The notes under the pieces are model-generated. The model saw only the letters and a program-made list of their open reading frames with translations, did not search any database and had not been told where the DNA came from. A stretch of DNA of 64,000 nt, taken from NCBI GenBank assembly GCA_964017125.1, contig OZ024902.1:105010560-105074559 (forward strand), in the 5' to 3' direction. This document shows positions 53,953-64,000 of this stretch, in pieces. The translations under genes and the position numbers were made by a program. The DNA is from Flabesymbios commensalis (taxonomy: Eukaryota; Annelida; Polychaeta; Terebellida; Flabelligeridae). How positions within the stretch are numbered: the stretch's first letter is position 1; each line of letters starts with the position of its first letter.

Positions 53953-55089
53953 TATGAAACTTCCATTTTTACCCTCGGTGCGCCCCATGAGGAAGTGCAG
54001 GGCAGACAAACAAAACTTCACCAAAGTTTTACCCTGGGCAAACTAATGCAGCCTTTCCCAGGTATCTAAATTCTTTGAGATTCCCACATGGTTCTGTCCA
54101 AGCGATCTTAATGATGTACTCCAGAACTTCCTCATAGGGCAGTGAACATAGACTATTTTCATTTTTCGCCTTTTTTACAAAAATTAAAAAAATGGCACCT
54201 GCTTCAAAAAAATTATCAGAAGGGGCCACAGAACCCCTTGAAAAGGTGATAAAAGTGCCATTCAAAACAAATAACTTTTGAAATTCTACAATGTACATTT
54301 CTACCAGTAATAGTGAGCAAAAAGAACAAACATGAAACAAACAAAGAAAAATATGCCTTTTATTAGTTTTATTACACTAATTCACAGTGTCAGTGTCTCA
54401 CAAATTCACATAAATTCTGAAAAAAGACGAAAAATCACCAAATTGACTTCTTCGGACTTCTTCCTTTTCTATATGCCGGATACTATGTGTGGTGAGACGT
54501 TATGTGAGTAATGACTAATAATTTTAAGCCCATTTAAGACCTCTTATAAGAGTAAAACCTCTATTATCGCCCATATTAAAAAACGACGAAAAAATAAAAC
54601 TGTGTTTATTTTTACGAATCAACAAACATTTGGTACACTCTTATCAAATCTTTCAGAGTTGAATAGTATTAATACATCTAGAAGTTAATACAATAAAAGA
54701 GACAAAAGTAGTAAGTACATAATCGATTCTTCAAAAAAAAATCATACAATTTCCACAATCACGTTTTTGCAGTTTTCAAAATGATGGATCTCGAGGAGAT
54801 CACATGACATGCATGATCATCACGAACGATTTCGGACTGGTGTATTGTGGTATAACGGATGCGAGTAACCTCGTAACAAAAGGTTATTTAACATAACAAA
54901 AGTTTATTATTGAGAATATTGACAATATTTATTGAGGGTAACCCTTTCAGCATTGACTTATGAGTGTGGGACCATAATAAATATGCACATCTGGCTAAAA
55001 TTGTCATAATAAGTGTAGACTACACGCCCACAAGACAATACGGTCCACATGGGCGACTCTTTTGAATTATATTTTCTATTTCACCAGAG
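53953..55089. other. No gene seen
   Basis: AT-rich sequence with no recognisable protein, RNA or repeat family. The 103-codon minus frame at 54029-54340 has no identifiable domain. Confidence 0.4.
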
Positions 55090-57690
55090 CAGGGCTGGGG
55101 TCAATCATAGTAAAATCAAGTAGCCTAAATGAGCATTACGGTACAATTATAGTGTAGGCCTAATTGTAATTGTATTTGTAATTGAATTTTTTTGACTTAT
55201 TGTAATGTAATTGTATTAGTAATTGAAAAATATGTGGCAGTGTAATTGCAGGCCTAAGTGTATTTGTAATTGAAAATTTCATGGTCGTAATTGAGTCAAT
55301 TAGGCCTACACTTAAATTACATATCAATTAGGCCTACAGTTTTTTAAGGCATTAAAATTTTACAAAAATCACATAGGCCTATATCAAATGAGCTTTTTTA
55401 TAATTTGAAAGATAATAGATGAGCCGCCAGAATTATATATCTCTATTTTTTAATAATTGGGCCTTGAATGGAATAGCGCACCCTCGGTTCAATAGCCCAT
55501 TTTTTGTGGGGGTTAATTATGGGCCGATGTCCCACACGGCGTGCTAGCTAGCATTAAATCATCATTGGTGCAGCGAGATGGTTGGGGTATTAGTTGATTT
55601 TAATCAAAATCATGTTCTTAGTCAAATCTTTATTTTCTTATTCAACTAATTAGGGAGTCAAGCATTAGGGTTAATAGGCCTACGTGATACATATAGTTAT
55701 CAATCTTATGTTGTCTTAATGTCGCTTTAGTGTTGGAACGACGATTTAACACTATAAATTATTCTGAAATATATTTCTATGATATTTTATGAAGTATTAT
55801 GCTAATTTAAATTTGGTATTTAAAATATTTAAACGCCTTTGATTATCCTACACGCGTATGTTTCTAATGCAAAGTGTAGGCTATACAGCCAGTAGTTCAG
55901 AGATATTTCAAAATAATTTAATTATAAAATTATAGGGATGGTAGGCCTATATAGCTACTGGTAGGGTTAATTGCTTGATTTGAATATGTCGCGACTCGGC
56001 GTCTCAGGACCCTGGAGATGCCGTGACTACTTACTTGCAGGGATTAATTTCTATAGGCCTACACCTGTAAGAGGGGTGAGCGCGCAAGGTTAGATATTCC
56101 CGGCATGGTGGGGGTGAGGGGTATGTGATAGTAATATGGTGGTGACAATATCTCAGTGTATAGCTAGCTCCTTGCGGTTGACAGCATTTCAACAGCTGAT
56201 TGGTCTACGATAGATCAGTAGGCCTACAGTCATCGGCGACTGTAGGCTGTAGGTGACTCCAATTTAACACTGATTTCTATATGACCAATCACAATTAGAT
56301 GTGAAATTTTTTATTAACAAAGCATTCAATGACAGTGAACTCTCCTGTCCAGGGCCACGCCCCAAAATCATGCCCCGCTATCTATGGCATGGGCCACCCT
56401 TCACAGCACACACTAAGACAGTTCGCTAAGCCAATGTTGTTTTAAATATCATCGGCGGCGAACAATCACTTAAACGACTGTTAAAATAAGTTTGAAACTG
56501 ATTATGTTTTATGTCTCTTTTCATCAACTGCTCGTCCAAAACAACGCGGAAATATAGTGTATAAAATTATAATGAAACATTTGATCTCGTATATAATAAG
56601 GTGACATAACCGTTGTTATTCCATAAACTAGCTAGCATTAGGCCTACACAGTAGCTGGAGTTAATTTTGCAAGGAAATAGCGAAAGATCCACAAAGATAT
56701 TCAGCTCATTTGATTTTACAATCTTATGCATACACTCCATCCCACAATGCTGTCGCAAAGTGCCGTTGTTAGTCTATTTGATGCGAGCTGTGAAATAGCG
56801 TGTTGACATGCATGCCTTGATCGTCCTCAATTAAAACAAGACATGTTAAATCCAATTAACTGTCACATTTCTTAGATCTGGGTTGTTAATAATTCGTTGA
56901 CATTTCAAACTTTAGTTTGTATACATAAGAAATGACACCAAAAATAACATTAACCCTTGAATTTTAGTAATTTCGATCTCAAGGGACCTGAACGTTTATT
57001 GACAATTGACGGGCAGCTACGCAATGTACAGAGCCGTTAGTAAAATGAAAGAAGTGGTTAGATAATGTTTAATTATTGGGCCAGCCTTACAGATGCTGTC
57101 CCGTCATTGTAAAAGCTTTGTCTGTTTGCCTGGCTCCTTTAGACCTGGAGAACATCTATCGCAAGCGATTTTTGTAAATTTAAAACACAGTTTTGGTCAG
57201 AACAATTCTATCATGACCATATCTACAGCTACACAACTGCTACACAATAGAGTCGTTTAAGTAGTTATAGTTATGAGGATTTATTGACCGCAAGGTTTTT
57301 GTCTGCAGTGCGGCACTGTGTATTGACGCTGGTTATATTTTCATGTAGCCTGTTGTATATATTGCAGATGTAAAATACAAGTATTAGCTAATAAGTATAA
57401 GCTAATAAGTTTGCAATTGCATTGTGTTTTTTTGTCTCGTTTATCAAACAGTCATTAGGTGAAACGTGGAAATACACACTGGTATTAAATTGTAATTATA
57501 ATTGTAATTAAAAAATATAATTGTAATTGTATGTAATTGAATGTTTCCAGCAAATTATAATTGTTATTGTATTTGCGATTGACAAATTAAGAGTGAAAGT
57601 AATTGTAATTATAATTGTAATTGAAAAATTATGAGGGGCTGCAATTGTAATTGTAATTATAATTGAAAAAAGTAATTGACCCCAACCCTG
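55090..57690. mobile_element. hAT-like non-autonomous element, 2.6 kb, with AATTG-rich subterminal repeats
   Basis: Ends CAGGGCTGGGGTCAAT and (reverse complement) CAGGGTTGGGGTCAATTAC. The flanks CACCAGAG and GATCAGAG agree at 6 of 8 bases. Both ends pass into runs of TAATTG and GTAATTG (55140-55320 and 57490-57675). No transposase found; the interior is TAGGCCTA-rich. Confidence 0.8.
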
Positions 57691-57989
57691 GATCAGAGCT
57701 TGCTATTTGATCACAAGTCTTAAACAGAGAGTGGTTAGCGCCGCTGTTGGCAGCTTGTGTAAAACGATTTTCCCAGGCGCGTCATTTTTCGTTAATGACA
57801 TCTGTCATGCTCGATCGATGGTAAGTGTTAAGTAGTCGTGACATGAGTTTATAACATGACGACTAAAGATAAAAAAAAATTAATAATTGGGATAAAGTTA
57901 ATACGTAACATCACAAAAGGGTTTCATTCTCACATTTTTTTCTTCACAAACTTTGTTCCATAATAAAATAAATAAGACTTATATAGGCC

Positions 57990-58330
57990 CTACCCAGCAA
58001 ACAATTTGGTACCGGGCCAGTAGTAGCCCATTACACTCTCTGATAATGGTCTCATAATTTTTGTTCTTTACAGGCCCAGTAACGATATGCACACTAGCGA
58101 TTAACGAGTCCAGTACTGGTAAACTGTAGCGCAACGATAAGGGGCCATCACCGGGCCAGTACAAAAATTAGAAAAAAACATTCTGGTTTGTAGTGGCATT
58201 GTACTGGCTCCCATCAGACCAAACAATGCCTGTATTGGGCCGTTATGAAATCATAGAGGGTTTTTATTGGCAAAGTGATGACAACGTAAACAAGCAAATA
58301 CAATGCCTGTACAGGCCCGCTATGAAAATG
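57990..58330. repeat. Divergent CAGCAAAC repeat with GGGCC blocks
   Basis: Starts ACCCAGCAAACAATTTGGTA and then has repeated pieces such as ACCGGGCCAGTA, GGCCCAGTAACG and AATGCCTGTA(T/C)(T/A)GG. Perhaps a variant palindromic family with longer arms. Confidence 0.55.
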
Positions 58331-58665
58331 TAATGTAATGTTTTGTAATGGCACAGTAACTGGTGAGAAAAACATAAAAACAACATTAATAATTTCTGAA
58401 AGTATTTTATTTTATAATGTATTCTCTTTCTTGATCTTTTTTCCAGTGGTTTCTTGGCTATCCACCCCTCCCCAGTCCCTGAGGTCTTCAGGGATCAGGA
58501 AGGTGGAAGTATGTATTGATCTTGTAAATAAAGTTATCTTTTGAAATGTTAGCTTATTGAGTGCAGATAAATCCTAGGCTGACCACTTGTCTGTGATTTT
58601 AGTTAAAAGTTTTAAAATGTGAATCAAAATAGGTCAGTACTGTCCTTCTCTACAATATCCATAAA

Positions 58666-58744
58666 CCCAGTAAATATTGATCCATCGTCTGCAAAGCTGG
58701 GCTAGCAATGAGTCAACATTGATTTAGTGTCTTGTGTTTACTGG
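58666..58744. repeat. Palindromic family element, shortened
   Basis: CCCAGTAAATATTGATCC at the left and GTCTTGTGTTTACTGG at the right; the centre is reduced to CGTCTGCAAAGC. Confidence 0.8.
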
Positions 58745-59062
58745 CCAGACATTGATCTCCCACAACTGGAACTCCAGACCTGTGTCCTCTTCTAGCCCCT
58801 ATAGCGGCCCGGTGTATTAATTAGCCACAGCATATCCTCACTATATTTACATTCTTCTCAGTGTATAGCTTCAAGGCCTGGCATCAGACAGCAAACTATT
58901 CTTTATCACGGCATCTACAATCAAACATGAGTGTGTGAATTCATACAATTATAATAGATTAGAAGCAGGCTTATAATTACAGGCGAGGGCGTTTCATAGA
59001 CCCAACACCTTCCCCGTCAATATTACAGAATGGTGACATATGGTGACATATCCCTATTTTCA

Positions 59063-59705
59063 GTTAAAGGTATGGTCAACTGTTAAAATTTGCAGGACAA
59101 GGGTCCCTCAGAATGCAATAGTGCCCGTGGGTAGGCCAAGGCCCTATTCCAAAATAATACTAATACCTTATCATACCCAAAGCCCTATTAAGAGCAAGTT
59201 CTCAAATCACAGCAAGTTCATATATACTTGAGCGACATCTATGAGTTATTAATTCAAAGTCCTTACCCCCGGCCCCTACTTGGGCGTTAGCTTGCAAACA
59301 AACTGACTGTATTCCTGCCGGGAAGTCGAAACGGTCTGACCCCAAGCTTGAATTGACACTAGTGAACACAACACATTGTAAGACTTTATACAATGTTGAA
59401 CCAATGTCAAAGACGTTGGGACGACGTTGTATAAATGTTATACAAATGTTTTGTGTTTGCTGCTGGGCAGGAGACGTTCTCTCAAACATTGTACATTTAT
59501 CCAATGTTGGTTCAATGTTGGACCAGCGTCGCAGACGTTGGCCTAGCATTTAAACAGCATTAGATCAATGTCTCGTTTGAATAGTATCTTGTAATCAGTT
59601 CAGTGGCTGATATTAATGCCGTCAATCTGTAGTCAATAGGCTATTGTTGGCCTACACTTGACCGTTCCACGCATGCCCATTTTGCAGTTGGATGATTCTT
59701 AAATT
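59063..59705 (+). repeat. 640-bp dispersed repeat, copy B
   Basis: Partner of copy A 53 kb away. It keeps the same order: body, palindrome at 59358-59470, palindrome at about 59480-59578, and a tail ending near TTTTGCAGTTG. No protein is encoded. Confidence 0.92.
59358..59470. repeat. Palindromic family element within the 640-bp repeat, copy B
   Basis: Carries the same private TTTATACAA / TTGTATAAA arm block as 6062-6171. The right end has a 3-base duplication (GCTGCTGGG). Confidence 0.88.
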
Positions 59706-62700
59706 ATTTCGTTATGTATGCACATTTAGTATATGTAATAAGCTCGACATTTAGACCCGATAGTTTTGAAAAATATTGTGAAAAAACTGTTTTGCTCTGT
59801 TTATGTTGGTGGTGTCTATGAAGTGTAATCGTGGACAGCTTTACACCGCGGGCGTGGATTGTGAAATTTGTTTGAACAGGGAAATCAATGTTTGTTATCA
59901 TGACGATGCGTGAGAGGGATCTACACACTAATTTTGAAAACATCCACATAAAATGTTAATGATGTAGCTGAAAACAAGCTTGAAATGGCTAAATATAAGT
60001 GAAATTTTACTGATTCTAACAAAGCTAGTTTTGACTTGGTAAACTGTGGCCAAGCCTCAGCCGTGAGCGCCCATATGAATTACTACACTTATTTGTACCG
60101 TCGCAATCAGTGGCTCAAACCTTTAGTTTCAGACAGTTTGGGCTATACGAAATTGAGTTGGTAAGCTGCATTATTTTGAGCGAATAGATCATTTAATATT
60201 TATAAAAGTGTCAACGCTCGCATACATTTGACTCAATTATCTTTTATCGTTTTATTATAATTTTTTTTTAAATAAATCGTGTGTGAAAATGGTGAATTAA
60301 AGAAAAATGAAGTAAATTATTCCAATATAAATTATATTTATCTAAAATGTCACATAGTTCAAATTTTAATAGTTACTACATAAAATCATATCCAGCTTAA
60401 ATAGAAGCAGGCATAGGCCTACATTTTTTTCATAATACACACAAAAAACACGTTTCTTATCGCTTATTTTGTAAAGAGTTTGATATTATCATTACACTGA
60501 TTAGACACATTTGTAATATTTTTATGCTTAAGAAGGTAAATCTTTCAGACTCCCTATTGATCACAGTTTTGACATATTTGGTCCCGTTGTGCGCCTCACT
60601 TATACAGATAAACATACATAATACAAAAATGTATCAAACAATACCATGTACATGTATGTGGCAAAGAAAAAGGGATAGAGAAGTCCGCTATTTTGGGTGA
60701 TCATGTGGTCAGCTGCTTCACCACAGCCCAGGCATCCATATATATATGCCCATAATAATAGGGGAATTGTACAACAATCTTGTTTTTGTACTGTTGTAAT
60801 TGGTGAATAAAAATATGTTTATACCAACTAATCTGGATAACATAGAGGATTGACTAAGTCACTGAATTAAAAAAATAAAATAATACTTAAAATTTAAAAG
60901 TGTCTGTATATGTAGGCTGCGAATTATGTCGTCTATGCATAGCTAAATGTATCTTGTATAAAATAAGAGTTTTATCCTGTGTGGTTTATGTAATATGAAT
61001 TGGTCTGATTTGTGTAACAATAGGCTTTTGATTTGTTAATCAAAGTTGAAAGCATGTTGGAAGCCTTTAGTTAATGATGTGTAACTTTTTACATGATTCA
61101 GTTCGAAAACCACCTAAATAAAGTAAAGCTTGTACAAAGCGGACTAAATATTTTTCTTGCACTAAAATTGGTTCGATACGAGCCAATAATCCACCTGCTA
61201 TGTGATCCAATTGAATTTGCTAATGATAAATGATATATCATTAACATAGTGCTCTGTATTTTCTAACATAATTCCCCTTCTATTTTCACAGGTGATATAT
61301 ATAACGGAAATAAATAAATACTTGTGTCTCTAATGTTGTTGTGTGCATGGTTGCACATGCAGACAATTTAAAAAAAATATATAAACATTTGATTTCAGAT
61401 AATTAGAAAATAATTTTGATATGGTATAACTGGTAATCAATAATTATTATAATATGTGTTACCCCATTGCCACGAAATGACACAATACTTTCATTGATTG
61501 TTAGTTAATTGGGAAGTGATATAACATATTAAAACAAAGCCACAAAGAAAACTTATGAATTTGGCAACCACAAAGCGACATATCCAGTACGCGCTGCTGG
61601 ACATGTCAAGTATGAATACTGTATACTTGACATGATGATACATCAAAAAACATTATGGCAATTTATAGTATATTTGAATTTTAGAATAATTATAAGTTAG
61701 CTATGCGTTTGCATTTTTTTGTGATGATTCTCAAGTGACCTGGATTATTGTTAACATTTGAGTTAGATATATGTATTTATTGAGCTTATCGTGTTTAAAA
61801 AAATAATATGTGTTTTTTAAACAATAAAATCGACATATTGCCAATAGCTGGCTCACTGTAAACCGCGACAATGACGAAGTACTGAAGAGGTATTGTCAAA
61901 CCATTTTCACCCCAGTACGCATTTTCTCTTTGGGGATTAGAATCATTAACATTGGAATTTGGCATAGTTTTATTGCTTTAGACAGGCGTATACACAGCGA
62001 GATTTGACAAACCATTATGCGCTTAGAATGATCCGCATATATGATAAGTGAGTATTTTATTATTTGTTAAATTTCACTTTATATTGGCCATATAAACTAT
62101 AATTTGAATGTGTCACACTTTGAACTATTTTTCAGCTTACTAATCCCACTTTGACCAGATTTTGATCATAATTGGACGAGAACAGAAGATGGTTTATTGT
62201 ATGATTTAAATTGGTATTTGATATTGTTTGATTATAGTGTCCGTATATAACAATATTACTACAAACGGTTTTCTCTGTGCCAGATTGAAAAGCAGAGGCG
62301 GTTCCAGGACGGTCAAGGATGCGAAGGCTGATTTTGACTGAATAAAGGGAACTGTCAACATGGCTCTAATTTGGTCCTAATATTTCATTTTTAGACATGT
62401 AAAACATGTGTATTTCTTCTAATCTGTTAATATAAACATAATAAATGTAGGCCTCAAATAACCGAATAATATAGATAAAGCGTTTCATTATCAACGTCGA
62501 TTTTGTCATTGCAGCACAATTCTATGAATTGTATTATATATATTTTTGCTGATATTATAGTTTTGGCGCCTATTGTGTAAATAAGAATGAAGACAACAAG
62601 TTTATTTGACACAATATTTTAATTTCTCATGCAAGTTAGGTCCACATCTAGAATTTGCAAGGGAAGGGGCATAGCTGTAATTTTAACTGAAAAAAGGGGG

Positions 62701-63420
62701 GCGGTGGACATTTTTTAAATTTAAATTAAGATTATTTTAATTTTTATTCAGGAGCGCAATAAGTTGGCTTCCTCTTAATAAGTCCGATAATTCAAAATAC
62801 ATTTTTTTCGTTACAATTTACAATTAAAGTCGATTGTGGTATTTTTTATAAATTAAAAAAAACAAAAACATAGAACATGGGCTCTCAAACTGATATAACA
62901 TCATCATACCTATACTGTGTCAAAATTTCAGAGCTTTATCACCATTTTAAACTATTTTTAGCTTATTACACCCACTAATTCATTCATATGGCCTATCGCC
63001 AACTCTTAATGAAATTGATAAGAAACCAATTAGGTTTACAAATACGTGAATCAAAACTAATCATATTGTCCCACTATCCGATGTAGTCGTGTAAGCTAGT
63101 CAATAAAACAGTAGTGGTTAATTTTAAACAGTAAAAAACTACAACACATTTTAGGGCCTATCATTGCTTTCAAATAAAAGTGAGAACACTGTTGGGATTT
63201 TCGGGTGTGTGAGACAAAATAACTGACCAAAATAACTGAGAAATAACGTGGTCTCTCTCAGGGTCATATACTGAGAGCGGTCAGTTATCACCTGGATGCT
63301 AGACAGAATGATCAATATCAGGATCTCCAAGATGGAAGCTCTTTGCATAACCATTGTGGCAATGATCTGAATATACAAGCTTACTGTATTCTGCTACCGG
63401 CAGAAATTTCGTTAAAATAG
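59706..63420. other. No gene seen
   Basis: AT-rich (many TATA and polyA/T tracts). No recognisable peptide, RNA or repeat family over 3.7 kb. It is the longest stretch without visible mobile DNA in the window. Confidence 0.45.
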
Positions 63421-63525
63421 CCCTGCAAACACGATACTTTGATCCGATGCCGGGCCAATGTTGGGCCGACGGCGGGCCGACATTGGCCCGGCATCGGCAT
63501 TGGATCAACGATCGTATTTGCTGGG
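63421..63525. repeat. Palindromic family element with GC-rich private arms
   Basis: The arms ATGCCGGGCCAATGTTGGGC and its near-perfect complement surround CGACGGCGGGCCG. Ends CCCTGCAAACACGAT and ATCGTATTTGCTGGG. Confidence 0.92.
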
Positions 63526-63982
63526 AGGCTATTTGGCTATTGTCTTTGAAACTTTTACTTTGATATTAATTTTACTTCGAGTCACCTCACACAACATATT
63601 GTATAAACGATTGAGAGAATGGAATACAGGACTTTGTGTTCAGTTATTCTGCATCACGTTTGCTCCGAAAACACTTGATATCGTCCGTACACGTTTGGAT
63701 ATTGGTACTTTGGATATTATTTCCTGGATTGATACTCTCCCCACTGGCCCTCTGGGAATTTTTCACATAGCATATAAATATGTACACAAAAATGAAGTAG
63801 GCCTCTTAGTAGTATAAAGAGATTATACAAAAAAGTACTTGAGATAGAATAAAATATTTATGTACAATTTCTTAATCCAATTTTAATATAGCTTGCAAGT
63901 TATGCTACAAGTTTTTCGTTAGATGTTGATATAGGGAAAATTTGAAAATACTTTTTTCTTCTCTGATAAAAATGTAGGCTTA

Positions 63983-64000
63983 CCCAGCAAACACAAAATA
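63983..64000. repeat. Palindromic family element cut by the window end
   Basis: Only CCCAGCAAACACAAAATA is visible; the rest lies outside. Confidence 0.75.

Noticed and set aside
63458-63817. 119-codon plus frame near the right edge
   Set aside because: Starts within a palindromic element and matches no family I know. Kept out of the gene list.
1-64000. LTR retroelements, viral copies or Polinton-type elements
   Set aside because: No long terminal direct repeats, protease, integrase, capsid or envelope signature was seen. Both reverse transcriptases are of the non-LTR kind.

Overview
The window looks like metazoan nuclear DNA, probably from a marine deuterostome invertebrate (echinoderm or hemichordate is my guess, not established). 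It is AT-rich, has GT-AG introns of 90 bases to 13.5 kb, and is crowded with LINEs and small inverted-repeat DNA elements. The palindrome TAGGCCTA is conspicuously frequent. I see no prokaryotic feature, no CRISPR array, no rRNA or convincing tRNA gene, and no LTR element or viral copy.

One host gene accounts for all convincing host coding sequence: CSE1L (exportin-2/CAS), on the minus strand from the start codon at 50887 to the stop at 9171. I placed 26 coding exons. Their phases join without a break and give a 962-residue protein (2889 nt with the stop), close to the 971 residues of human CSE1L. The exon holding the start codon is preceded by a splice acceptor, so a non-coding first exon should lie upstream of 50950; I could not place it.

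Layout. Positions 1-8.5 kb lie downstream of CSE1L and hold a LINE reverse transcriptase that is open to the window edge, a GGAT microsatellite, a second LINE fragment, a 16-bp minisatellite and palindromic elements. Positions 8.5-51 kb are CSE1L. Its introns carry, among others, two piggyBac-like MITEs, two related TA-flanked elements, several elements with tandem cores and a 3' hairpin, CAGGG-ended MITEs, a 74-bp palindrome, and in the 13.5-kb intron 3 a damaged full-length-type LINE plus a 4.1-kb inverted-repeat element. Positions 51-64 kb lie upstream of CSE1L and hold two larger hAT-like non-autonomous elements, a second copy of a 640-bp repeat seen at 5.8 kb, and more palindromes.

The most unusual feature is a family of about 100-bp palindromes of the form CAGCAAACAC...GTGTTTGCTG, with about 20 copies or fragments. 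In several copies the two arms match each other better than they match other copies.

All calls come from reading the sequence and from remembered protein families. No alignment or database search was run.
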